Positions 10,092 to 17,892 are shown, counted from the stretch's first letter. The stretch: 64,000 bases of DNA from Lacticaseibacillus thailandensis DSM 22698 = JCM 13996 (GCF_001312865.1 NZ_BBER01000001.1:496001-560000); one strand, 5' to 3'. Numbers and translations are program-made. The notes: a model not told the origin generated them from the sequence alone.

Positions 10092-10285
10092 TTACATGAG
10101 CTGATGACTATAGTCGTTATATAATACTAAATAGACTTACTTTTAGGCTCATGAGGCCTGATTCCATCATGCGTAATTGGACAATTTAAGCAGAATCAAG
10201 AGCAAGCTGGGTTTACGGATGGCTAGTGGCGGCTAGAAATGTTCGCCACTATTTTTGTGCACAAATAAATGCGCCATCTTGAGAA

Positions 10286-10633
10286 TTAGGCATCTAGTTC
10301 AACTAGATAATATTCTCTAAGATACTCGCGAATTTCTTTGTTTAACGGTTGCTTAGATTGTATTCGGTTGAAAAGATCTGTTTCAATTAAGCTCGCTTCT
10401 TGTTGTGATGAAACTTTTGCTGTTTTGATTAAGTTTAGGTTTTGAAAAAATTCAGAGGGATATTCGTAACTGGCGATCTTTTTCGTTTTCCCTGATGCAT
10501 CCTTACTTATTTGAAAAGTCTTGTTGGCAAACAGCATGATGAATGAGGCGCGGAGAACACCATTGCTTTCCTGAATTGAGTCTGAATCAACTACAAAATG
10601 TCTACCGGTATTCGATGTGAGTACGTTTAGCAT
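10286..10633 (-). CDS. Hypothetical island protein
   Basis: Intact frame of 115 residues (MLNVLTSNTGRHFVV, ending YYLVELDA). No recognised domain, signal or membrane segment; the second half is helical and charged. Its ATG (10631-10633) overlaps the stop of the upstream exonuclease-BRCT gene as TAATG once the homopolymer errors there are corrected, so the two genes are probably translationally coupled and may act together. Confidence 0.6.
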   Translation of the reverse strand: MLNVLTSNTGRHFVVDSDSIQESNGVLRASFIMLFANKTFQISKDASGKTKKIASYEYPSEFFQNLNLIKTAKVSSQQEASLIETDLFNRIQSKQPLNKEIREYLREYYLVELDA

Positions 10634-11633
10634 TAACTTTCTACCTCATTTAGACGATCGGCAAGCATATCTAAAAAAAACATTCTCGCTGATGATTGTC
10701 AAATCCTGCCCCTTTGATATTAGCTCTCTAGCCTTTTTTTAACTTGCTGGTCACAGTACCATTTCCATGTAAGCTATAAGCAGTATCTCCAAGAACGAGA
10801 TACTCTGTTTGTTTTGTCACACCATTCTGCGGATTACCGCCAAGATTCACAATGGCCTGTGCAGCTGTCTTTCTATTAAAACTGTCAAGCTTTCCTGTGA
10901 AACAGATAAATCGTTGATAAAAAGGATTTTCCGTATCAATCTTATCATCCGCTGCGGTTAATGTTGTCAAATCGAAACGTTTAGGGGTGGCAGTTCTCTT
11001 AGTCGGTTTGAAAATTCCTGGGCCTGCATTCGCTTTGAAGTAATTATAAACAGTAAACGTGTCCAGACAATCCTGCAAAGCACGGTGGGCTTGCTCATGA
11101 TCGATATGAATTCGCTCAATACAATCCTTCAGACGGTTGTGACGTTCAGACGGGTAAAATCGACGAGCAATTCGCATGACGTCCAAAAAGTCATTATCTA
11201 ATGGCTTTGACAGCATCTCAAGAAATGTGTCATATAAAAAAATTGATATCAAAGTTTATATTATAGCCGAGGATTAAGTCCTCTCCGATGAATTTATTCA
11301 GTGCAGGAAATATTTCTGTGTTAAAAGCGCCCTCGGTCTCAATCATCTTTTCTGTGATTCCCGTGAGTGTCTGGATATCTTTAGGCACATCATTGTCCTC
11401 AGCATATTTTACGAGACTGTGGAAAGTTTCAGTGACTTTGTTATCCCGAACGCGCAAGGCGGCTACATCAAGAATTCGATCCCACTCAGGCGAACGACCA
11501 GTTGTTTCGATGTCAACTACTGTGTAGTCATCTGGAAAAAAACAATCTGCTTTTTCCCTTATTCCGAATAGTCCGTTTTTTTTGCTTGACCATCACCAAT
11601 AAAGATGCCATCAAGTGTAATACTAATCTCCAA
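10633..11633 (-). CDS. DEDDh 3'-5' exonuclease fused to a BRCT domain, several homopolymer breaks
   Basis: DnaQ-like exonuclease. Motif I VVDIETTG begins about residue 38, motif II region is GYNINFDINF (usual HNxxFD, here YNINFD), and motif III is HRALQDCLDT. The C-terminal BRCT domain reads RFICFTGKLDSFNRK, NLGGNPQNGVTKQTEYLVLG, then SKLKKARELISKGQ. The start is TTG at 11633, behind GGAGGGG. Five A/T runs (11576-11583, 11536-11542, 11236-11242, 10734-10740, 10673-10680) are each one base too long; shortening all gives one 331-residue frame ending at 10633-10635. Such exonuclease-BRCT proteins occur in Firmicutes chromosomes and phages, probably in DNA repair or processing. It sits on the lytic-side strand of the island. 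Confidence 0.75.
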
Positions 11634-11673
11634 AGTTTCCCCTCCGTAAATCTAAAAACATTAGACAATAACC

Positions 11674-12196
11674 TCATTTGTTAAATTCGACTTTTGATAT
11701 TTCTTCTAGAATTCGCTCCGCGTTCTCGGGAAGTTCTTTTCCGGTGACATCTATTTTGACGGACTTCACCGAGTCATACATTGCAATTCGATTCAGCGCC
11801 CCTTGAAGCACAGATTTGTCACAAATACCTGCGTCAATGTCTTTACTGAAGCACTTCATCAGTTAGTCTTCAGTTGCGGTGAATGGGAATAAATATAAAT
11901 CCCAGTTTTCCGGAGCCCATCCAGCAAATTGTCAATGATTTCTTGTTGATGCATGACCCAAAGGAACACAATATTTTCGAGAGAACTGTTGTAAATGAAT
12001 GAGTTCAACAAGAAATGAAGGTTTCGCAGAACCATTTTCTTGTTAAACCAAGGATGTATGTACCAGCACCAATCACCATCTAGGAACACAACATTATCCA
12101 AGCGCTTTTCTACTACATATTGTCAGAATATTGTCAGATTGTGGTCTTTCCAATGCCCATTGTGCCAACAAGCAGAATGAGTTTCTTTTTATTCAT
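11674..12196 (-). pseudogene. Decayed P-loop NTPase/kinase
   Basis: ATG at 12196 behind GGAGG opens MNKKKLILLVGTMGIGKTTI, a Walker A P-loop of the small nucleotide-kinase type. Downstream VVFLDGDWCWYIHPWF, NIVFLWVMHQQEIIDNLL and KCFSKDIDAGICD are consistent with an AAA/kinase protein of about 170 residues. Lesions: an 11-base tandem duplication (TCTGACAATAT twice, about 12119-12140), an in-frame TGA after TTI, a frame change near 11925 and a TAA before LMKCFSK. None is a homopolymer indel, so this looks like real decay. Substrate unknown. Confidence 0.65.
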
Positions 12197-12349
12197 CTGT
12201 TCCTCCATAAAATTCATTAAACTAAACCACGTTGTATTCTCACAAGTTGTTCTAGCCCACGTTCAATCTCTAGTCGTGAGTAGTAGGCCAGCGAACTCAT
12301 TTAATGTTTAAAAGTACCGGGTATCTAACTCAACGACGTCGTTTGTTCC

Positions 12350-12790
12350 ATCGCATAACGTCGGCCGAATAAAAATTTTGTTGTCTCACGTAATTATTCA
12401 TTATTGATGCACTGGGCTAACCGATTTGGTAGCTTCTGCACTTTTTGTGGCGGAATTATAATTCAGTTTCCAGATTTGCCACCAGCATTGGCAGGGAGAC
12501 GACCCAGACCTTTGCAAAGCTCTTGATTTATGGATGCAGTATGTCAAAAGTCAACGCTTGCCCGTTGAGATTGTAACCCTTTTCATTGATTGTAACAACA
12601 GCAACCATTACAAAAAAAGGGCTTCTCAATCACTTAAGTAGCCTGCAGAATCTGAAGGATTGGTTTAATTTGATCACTTTGTAGTACATTGGGTTCCTAA
12701 CCAAATTCGGTTCAAGACCGATAAATCGACACTTCACGCTTTCTCGTTCTTCATGATTTTGGAATTGCTAATTTAATCGGGTGGGCATTC
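12350..12790 (-). pseudogene. Probable remnant of an unidentified gene
   Basis: No open frame of useful length. One minus-strand frame keeps protein-like stretches between stops (CRFIGLEPNLVRNPMYYKVI, INEKGYNLNGQALTFDILHP, KVWVVSLPMLVANLETEL). This suggests an eroded or badly sequenced gene between the kinase and the regulator. I do not recognise it. The rest of 12200-12914 holds nothing else I can support. Confidence 0.3.
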
Positions 12791-12914
12791 GAGTGGTGCC
12801 GCATTGACCTGTGTTGCTTTTTGCGCTTCCCGTCTTTATAAATTGTGATTGAGTATTTGTAGCTGACAACACATCGTTATCGTCAAAACGCCGTTGCTTT
12901 CTATGCTAACCAAA

Positions 12915-13211
12915 CTAAGACTTTAGTTCTTCGTTTATCTGGTGGTTTTCTGTTTCCATTTTCGGAGTGACTTCATCACTAAAGAGAGATAAACTCCAGT
13001 ACCAGGTATCTGCGCTGCATTACTTTTTTTCAGTTGGTCAAGAGCAGTCGAAAAAAATAGAGCCGGTAAACGCCTGCTTGATTTTGTCGAGCGGTAAATT
13101 TTTGCTGTCGACCACTTACGAATCGTCCCATTAGCCCCGCTCAATGGCACTAACGGATGTATTTCGCCCTGTAGCATGCATGTGAATATTGTCGTAAAGC
13201 GGCTGTTCCAT
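12915..13211 (-). pseudogene. Decayed XRE-family HTH regulator (Cro-side)
   Basis: ATG 13211 behind AAAGGAGGT opens MEQPLYDNIHMHATGRNTSV. It runs into an HTH spread over frames: SVSAIERG, NGTIRKWST, NLPLDKIKQAF, then a tail ending INEELKS. This matches small phage regulators and resembles the plus-strand regulator at 13483 (SISSIERH, NGTLSKW). At least two frame changes (near 13140 and 13105) and two overlong A/T runs (13024-13030, 13051-13057) break it. Orientation, divergent from the other regulator, makes it the Cro-like partner. Confidence 0.55.
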
Positions 13212-13264
13212 TGGTATACCTCCTTTCTTTTTTTAGAAAGCTAGTCAAATTTAGTTTGTTATTC

Positions 13265-13281
13265 TTAGACTGACAGTCTAA
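13265..13281. promoter_or_regulatory. Operator-like palindrome O1
   Basis: Perfect 8-1-8 palindrome TTAGACTGACAGTCTAA between the two divergent regulators. Likely binding site for one or both HTH proteins. Confidence 0.65.
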
Positions 13282-13394
13282 TATAAGGGCACAACAAATA
13301 ATCTGAGTGAGCAACCCTATCCTGTTTGGCCACTGGTATATCGGGGTTCTATCAAAGGCTTTAATTCCTTTGAATAATTTACAAATATGAGTAC

Positions 13395-13411
13395 ATAGAC
13401 TAATAGTGTAA
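13395..13411. promoter_or_regulatory. Operator-like site O2
   Basis: ATAGACTAATAGTGTAA, same 17-base layout as O1, with imperfect half-sites (TAGACT and AGTGTAA). Confidence 0.45.
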
Positions 13412-13433
13412 ACGCCGACATGTTAACAAATTT

Positions 13434-13451
13434 TTAGAGTTTTCAGTCTAA
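13434..13451. promoter_or_regulatory. Operator-like site O3
   Basis: TTAGAGTTTTCAGTCTAA: the right half CAGTCTAA is identical to O1, and the left begins TTAGA. It ends 31 bases before the start codon of the plus-strand regulator, suitable for autoregulation. Confidence 0.5.
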
Positions 13452-13482
13452 ACCATATTTTTCTGTTGAAAGGATATTAAAG

Positions 13483-13812
13483 ATGACTATTTATGATCGC
13501 ATCAAAGACCTTGCACGAGCTCGTAAAATGTCCATCTCGTCTATTGAACGACACTTTGACTGGAGTAACGGTACCCTCAGTAAATGGAAAGATAGTGCGC
13601 CAACCGACAAACTCCAAAAAGTTGCAACCATGCTTAATACTACGATTGAGTATTTGGTGACGGGCGAGATTAGTAAAACACCGCAGCCAGAAGCGCTATC
13701 CAAAAATCAAAAATTGATTGCCTACTCGATTGACCCGGATATTAGTGATGAGGAACGTGAGTCGATTATTAAATTGGTGCGGGAAGCCATGAAACTCCGC
13801 AAGCGTATGTGA
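13483..13812 (+). CDS. XRE-family HTH regulator (CI-side of island switch)
   Basis: 109-residue DNA-binding protein. The N-terminal HTH reads MTIYDRIKDLARARKMSISS, IERHFDWSNGTLSKW, PTDKLQKVATMLNTTIEYL, a typical phage/satellite repressor fold. The C-terminal half is short and charged and has no peptidase motif. GAAAGGA precedes the ATG. It heads the plus-strand module that runs to the integrase and probably represses both divergent promoters through the palindromes at 13265-13451. Confidence 0.85.
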   Translation: MTIYDRIKDLARARKMSISSIERHFDWSNGTLSKWKDSAPTDKLQKVATMLNTTIEYLVTGEISKTPQPEALSKNQKLIAYSIDPDISDEERESIIKLVREAMKLRKRM

Positions 13813-13823
13813 GGTGAGTACTA

Positions 13824-14108
13824 TTGCAGGATTTGGAGAGAATCGAGGATATGTATCCAGAACTAAAATTATACGGTATTGAGGTCAAAAATCCCCATTA
13901 TCACGTATCACGGCCACATCGAAGGCAATTACGTATATATCAACACTTTACAAGACACTTGGACTGGCTTATAACCGCCTTGCATGAAGCGGCACGCTAT
14001 GAGAACGACGATTGCGACCTATCTAACGGCCGCAGCCTCAAAACGTTAAAGGCGGAGGGTCTAGCAGTCCGTGAATCGCATGCACACTATAAACAGTTGT
14101 TTGGATAA
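13824..14108 (+). CDS. ImmA/IrrE-like protein, probably inactive
   Basis: 94 residues from TTG 13824, with GAGGTGAG just ahead overlapping the regulator's end. The position right after the repressor is where phages and ICEs carry ImmA metallopeptidase, which cleaves the repressor after damage. YPELKLYGIEV, a hydrophobic WLITALHEAARYENDDCDLS and a helical tail match that layout loosely. The zinc motif HExxH would be HEAAR here, lacking the second His. This is either a degenerate ImmA or another small lysogeny-module protein. Assignment is tentative. Confidence 0.4.
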   Translation: MQDLERIEDMYPELKLYGIEVKNPHYHVSRPHRRQLRIYQHFTRHLDWLITALHEAARYENDDCDLSNGRSLKTLKAEGLAVRESHAHYKQLFG

Positions 14109-14144
14109 AGTAATCTGGATAAAAGTTGTTTGGGGGAATATGCT

Positions 14145-14786
14145 ATGAAGAAGATTGTAACGGCTAGTATCGCTTTATTATGTATAGCTACGTTATCTGC
14201 CTGTGGGCAAACCAGCACTAGTCAGCAGGCATCCAGTCACTCTCACGTGGCACGTAAAAATACCACAAGAAAGAAAGCCAGTAGCTCGTCTAGTAGTTCA
14301 TCAGTAAGTTCGTCAAGCTCAAGCGCTGTTGATCCAGCCAAGTCTAAGCAAGAACTTAAGTCAGTAGTGACTGATGCAATGCCTATGGACCAGTGGCAAA
14401 CATTCCAGAGTGACCTACTTACAGCTGCGCAAGTCGACGACATTGCTCATCCTGAGGAACAAGCGTCAATCACAAAATTTCATACGCGTTTAAACAACAT
14501 CAGTAAACTGATGAAAGAAGCTAAGCCAGACAAACGGGAACAAAAGTTTATGACCGCAGCTGACTACGCTACCTATGTAAACTACGAGTCAAAACTCCAT
14601 GACTATTTATCCGCATTACACGATTACGCGATGACTTATCAAAGCGATATGCCATCACTGAGCGACTCCAACACCGATGCAGACACGGCGGCAGATTTAA
14701 AGTCCGAGGTTAATGACGCTAAAAGCACATTTGACACTGCTAATGCCGCGTGGGTCGCTGCCTACAACGCCATTGCTAATAGCTAG
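14145..14786 (+). CDS. Ser-rich lipoprotein of the lysogeny module
   Basis: Secreted, membrane-anchored protein of 213 residues. MKKIVTASIALLCIATLSAC gives a lipoprotein signal with lipobox LSAC. A linker with long Ser runs (about residues 46-62, KKASSSSSSSSVSSSSSS) follows, then a helical Asp/Ala/Lys-rich domain. The start is ATG 14145, with GGGGGAA 9 bases ahead; the TTG at 14130 overlaps that site. It lies between the repressor/ImmA-like genes and the integrase, the place where temperate phages of lactic acid bacteria often carry superinfection-exclusion lipoproteins. That role is inference; I see no sequence signature for it. Confidence 0.75.
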   Translation: MKKIVTASIALLCIATLSACGQTSTSQQASSHSHVARKNTTRKKASSSSSSSSVSSSSSSAVDPAKSKQELKSVVTDAMPMDQWQTFQSDLLTAAQVDDIAHPEEQASITKFHTRLNNISKLMKEAKPDKREQKFMTAADYATYVNYESKLHDYLSALHDYAMTYQSDMPSLSDSNTDADTAADLKSEVNDAKSTFDTANAAWVAAYNAIANS

Positions 14787-14798
14787 GAGGATAAAATT

Positions 14799-14894
14799 AT
14801 GGATCGTAAACATCCAAGCATCATAGTCATCACGTTAGAAATCATTATATTTATCGCCTTGGCATGGTTTCTATTCAAAATTTTTACATGGTAA
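14799..14894 (+). CDS. 31-residue membrane miniprotein
   Basis: ATG 14799 behind TAGGAGGA encodes MDRKHPSIIVITLEIIIFIA followed by LAWFLFKIFTW and TAA. It has a charged N-terminus, one transmembrane helix and an aromatic C-terminus. It begins 12 bases after the lipoprotein stop, so the two are likely co-translated from one message. Tiny membrane proteins of this kind are common in phage modules; function unknown. Confidence 0.6.
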   Translation: MDRKHPSIIVITLEIIIFIALAWFLFKIFTW

Positions 14895-14895
14895 T

Positions 14896-14940
14896 AAAAA
14901 AAGCACATCCCCTACCGACCAAAGTAAACGGGATGTGTTT
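14896..14940. terminator. Hairpin between miniprotein and integrase
   Basis: Stem GCACATCCC / GGGATGTG (14903-14911 with 14930-14937) with an A7 run before it and TTT after it. Shape fits a bidirectional intrinsic terminator, stronger on the minus strand. Confidence 0.5.
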
Positions 14941-14984
14941 AGATAAAAGACACTGGTGCGCCTTTCGCGTACCATCATAACATA

Positions 14985-16162
14985 ATGGAGGTACGTATCA
15001 GGGCATCGATTTTTAAAAAGGGTAAGACGTGGATGTACCGCGTGTCGTACTTAGATGAGCACGGCAAGCGTCATCAGCCTACCAAAGGCGGTTTTCGGAC
15101 CAAAGCCTTAGCCACACAGGCGGCGATTGAAGTTGAACACAGTAAGCAGATGGGCAGTAACTTAAGCCAGGCTGATGTTACTCTGCTGGATTACTATGAT
15201 AGGTGGATTGACACTTACAAGTCCGGTAAGCATAGTCATATTACCGAGGCACGATATCCCACTATTCGCCGGGCACTAGCTGATTATTTTGGTGACCGCC
15301 AGCAGCTTAAGACTATTACACGTACTAAGTGGCAAAGCTTTATCAACGCTTATGCTGCTGGTACTGTCACTCCACGCAACCCCCAAAAACCTAAGCCACG
15401 GTCAAAAGATACAGTCTCGAAGCTTAATGGCTATATCAAAGCCATGTTGGAGGACGCCATTGCGGACCGCATTATCAATGTTAATTTTGCGGCTCATGTA
15501 GTCAATCCAGGGGCCAAACCACAGGATGCGGATCTAAAATTTTTGGAGATGGACGAATTTCACGCATTACTTGCCTACTGTCTTGACCACGCTAAACTTC
15601 GTAGTATGTATATGTATGTGATTGTAACGGCTATTCTTACTGGGTGCCGTGCCTCAGAGCTGATAGCTTTGTAGTGGTCGGATATTGATTTTAACAAGCA
15701 CCTTATCCATATAACTAAGTCGTGGGATTATAGCTACACGCAAGACTTTAAACCCACCAAAACGCCCTCTGGTGTGCGTGATATTGATGTACCGGTTAAC
15801 TTACTGGACATGCTCCAAAAGCTCCACAATGAGCAGAGAGAGGCAAATTTGCGTACAGGTTACCGTGACCCGAAAAACTTGGCCTTCCGTAACAGTAGCA
15901 CCAGGTGCCAGGTGATGCTGCACTTAATCGTGGCCTCAAGCGAGTTGAAGCTACTCTTGGTTTTAAACAGCCAGTTACTTTTCATGGCTTACGCCATACA
16001 CACGTCAGCTATCTGTTAGCAAAGCATTGTGACATTGCTTATATCTCACAACGGCTTGGCCACTCAGATGTTACTATCACTTTGAGGGTCTATCAGCACC
16101 TTTTAAAGTCTTACGAGACGGAACAAGCGCAGCTAGCTGTAGATGCACTTGGTGCACTCTAG
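14985..16162 (+). pseudogene. int: Tyrosine integrase, interrupted by a stop and a frameshift
   Basis: Site-specific recombinase of the phage integrase family. The N-terminal arm-binding domain reads RASIFKKGKTWMYRVSYLDE. An SAM-like core-binding domain follows, then the catalytic domain with TGCRASEL (Arg I), HGLRHTHVSYLL (His-x-x-Arg), RLGHSDVTIT (His) and the nucleophile in LRVYQHLL. An in-frame TAG at 15672-15674 falls between ELIAL and WSDID, and one base is missing near 15908 (STR to PGDAALNRG). Restored length is about 392 residues, family-normal. GGAGGT lies inside the first codons of the 14985 frame, so the real start may be slightly downstream. It abuts the att site in tRNA-Ser, as expected for the element's own integrase. 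Confidence 0.85.
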
Positions 16163-16205
16163 GTGCACTCAAAAGTGCACAACAAGCAAAATCAACACAA
16201 AACAA

Positions 16206-16235
16206 AAACCCCGGAATGTTGATATTCCGGGGTTT
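16206..16235. terminator. Bidirectional terminator between integrase and tRNA-Ser
   Basis: Stem ACCCCGGAAT / ATTCCGGGGT (16208-16217 with 16224-16233), with A-rich and T-rich flanks. It serves the plus-strand integrase and the minus-strand tRNA. Confidence 0.8.
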
Positions 16236-16269
16236 CTTGCGTCCATCATCGCCTATCAAAAGGCTACTA

Positions 16270-16283
16270 AAGGAGAGTACAGG
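16270..16283. repeat. tRNA-proximal attachment-site repeat
   Basis: AAGGAGAGTACAGG, identical to 10078-10091. It forms the 3' acceptor end of tRNA-Ser, so the insertion rebuilds an intact tRNA. Confidence 0.8.
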
Positions 16284-16358
16284 ATTTGAACCTGCGCGCC
16301 GGTATTAGCCGGTTCGACGGATTTCGAGTCCGTTGCATTACCACTCTGCCAACTCTCC
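16271..16358 (-). tRNA. tRNA-Ser (anticodon CGA)
   Basis: Class II tRNA read on the minus strand. The acceptor stem is GGAGAGT / ACTCTCC. The anticodon stem-loop is ACGGA-CTCGAAA-TCCGT, giving CGA. The long variable arm is AACCGGCTAATACCGGCG, and the T arm is CAGGTTCAAATCCTG. The CCA is not encoded. Target site of the island integrase. Confidence 0.93.
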
Positions 16359-16485
16359 ATAACAACAGTGAATATTATAGCAAAGGTGGCACCAAGATGC
16401 TACTTTTTTTTCGTCTTGATTGCGTTATTGATACTACGGACAAAAGTCACTATTCCCGTCTGAGTGTGCAACCAGAATGACAAAA

Positions 16486-17075
16486 CTACTTACTACTGTG
16501 CGAACTGCTACTGGTCGTGCTACTACTACTGCTGGTCGTGCTACTTGAGCTACTGCTACTCGAACTGCTATTGGCCTTAGCTGCACTCTGCACCGCCTGG
16601 CTATAAGTAATTAGTGACTGCGGCGTGTGGCCACTAAAGTTACTCTTGGCAATATTCGAGGACTTTTTGAAGAACTTCTTGGTGGCCGCATTAAACTCTG
16701 TCTGGTTATTATCGCTCACTGCTTTAAGAACAGCTTCCGCATCGGTGACGTAACCGGATAGCGCCTGCGTGGTGGCCGTATTGGAACTATTATTCTTCAG
16801 TTCTAGTGCCAGGTGCTCCAACTTAGTCTGGTTGCGTTTCAACGTCGGTTTCAAGTCGTCAACACTGGTGCCATAAACCAGCTTCAACAACGGCCGCACC
16901 GTCAGATTACAGATCTGGTCGTAACGCGACTGCAGCTGCGCGGTCGTATACTTGTGCATGACTAATTTAGTTGAAGAACTGGCAGCTGAACTATGACTGC
17001 TCTTGGTTTGTCCACACCCAGATAACCCCATAGTGCAGATCAAACATGCCACGATCAAAACGTTTTTTTTCTCAT
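16486..17075 (-). CDS. Ser-tailed lipoprotein, start region frame-broken
   Basis: About 196 residues. ATG 17075 behind GGAGGGG opens MRKNVLIVACLI and continues TMGLSGC, a lipoprotein signal with lipobox LSGC. The run of 8 at 17063-17070 must be 6 (or 9) to join the ATG to the rest. A helical middle domain follows and the C-terminus is a Ser/Thr-rich stretch with long Ser runs. It lies just outside the island next to tRNA-Ser. Function unknown. The poly-Ser architecture resembles the island lipoprotein at 14145, but the folded parts do not look alike to me. Confidence 0.7.
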
Positions 17076-17285
17076 ATTGCCCCTCCGCTTACTATACCTG
17101 TTATTTTGCCACAAACTCCACCCTAAACCAAACGTTGCGCTTAAAGTAACAAACGTTCGATAATAATTAATTTATTGCTTATACTAGACAGAGACTTTTA
17201 ATTATGGTAATCTCTAAATTGTAATCGATTACTTTAATAATAGTTGCAACTTATCAAACGAAAAGCCCGATGTAGAGCGCTTTGT

Positions 17286-17415
17286 GACGGCGAAGAATTT
17301 GTGGCTGCTCAGGTCGCTGCGTAATGGTTAACACCTGATGCTAACGTTACCGCACCCGTGATATTCTTCACGTCGTCGCAACGCTCGCCCCCCATCTGTG
17401 GGCGTACGGCCCACA
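17286..17415 (+). promoter_or_regulatory. Structured 5' leader of the 151-residue gene
   Basis: Three complementary pairs precede the gene. An outer stem GACGgcGAAGAAT (17286-17298) pairs with ATTCTTCaCGTC (17363-17374). An inner imperfect stem pairs 17318-17332 with 17340-17354. A hairpin TGTGGGC-GTACG-GCCCACA (17397-17415) sits 9 bases ahead of the AAGGAGG site. A palindrome GTAATCGATTAC is at 17221-17232. It could be a regulatory leader; I cannot match it to a known riboswitch. Confidence 0.4.
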
Positions 17416-17436
17416 CCTAACCAAGGAGGACCCATA

Positions 17437-17892
17437 ATGAGCACATTAAGTTCAACAACGACAACGAATTCCATTCAACCTTTAGCCCACTCCCTGGAGC
17501 GGCTTCTGATTTTTAAAGAGGTTTTTGCACAGCACATTCAAACGTGCGAGAACATTATTACTGGGAACTGTTTGGCCCGGGACACGCTGGCGGACCTGAA
17601 GAACTACTTTGCGCGTAACCTCGACCACTTCAACCCGTTTGTTCAGTCCCTGTGTGCAGTGCCGGTACCAGTCCGCTACCAGCGCGACCTAGAAAAGATC
17701 GTCATGGCGGTGACGCGTTACCGTAACGCCATCGAAGACATTATTGAAGCCATTGATGCGGCTGCTGTTGACCAAGTGACCTTCCGTATGGGCGTCAAGC
17801 AAAGTCGCGCACTCGACTGGGTCGACGGGGCCTACATTGACCAGTTGCGTCTTGCAGATGGCCAGTTCGGTTATTGCAGCATGGTGGGCTAA
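17437..17892 (+). CDS. Hypothetical helical protein
   Basis: 151 residues (MSTLSSTTTTNSIQPL, ending GQFGYCSMVG), start ATG 17437 behind AAGGAGG. Mostly helical, with hydrophobic-charged periodicity (RLLIFKEVFAQHIQTCENII, DLEKIVMAVTRYRNAIEDII). No signal or membrane segment, so probably cytosolic. I do not recognise the family. It has a complex leader and its own terminator, so it is a single-gene unit. Confidence 0.65.
   Translation: MSTLSSTTTTNSIQPLAHSLERLLIFKEVFAQHIQTCENIITGNCLARDTLADLKNYFARNLDHFNPFVQSLCAVPVPVRYQRDLEKIVMAVTRYRNAIEDIIEAIDAAAVDQVTFRMGVKQSRALDWVDGAYIDQLRLADGQFGYCSMVG

Larger units (their letters stand above)
10078..16283. mobile_element. Integrative element (prophage or phage-satellite remnant) at tRNA-Ser(CGA)
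   Basis: A 6.2 kb segment bounded by the same 14-base sequence AAGGAGAGTACAGG, which is the end of the tRNA-Ser gene. A tyrosine integrase lies next to the tRNA-side repeat. Inside are two divergent HTH regulators separated by operator-like palindromes, an ImmA-like protein, a lipoprotein, a tiny membrane protein, an exonuclease-BRCT protein and decayed genes. There are no capsid, packaging or lysis genes, so it is a phage remnant or a satellite-type island rather than a complete prophage. Base composition is visibly richer in A+T than the flanks. Confidence 0.85.

Noticed and set aside
12120-12311. 63-residue plus-strand frame in the island
   Set aside because: Antisense to the P-loop start region; no ribosome site.
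14266-14330. Short repeats (AGTAGCTCG-like) as a CRISPR or satellite array
   Set aside because: They are Ser codons of the lipoprotein linker, with no uniform spacer pattern. No CRISPR array or cas gene is present in the window.
16286-16480. Plus-strand frame of 64 residues
   Set aside because: Overlaps the tRNA-Ser gene on the other strand.
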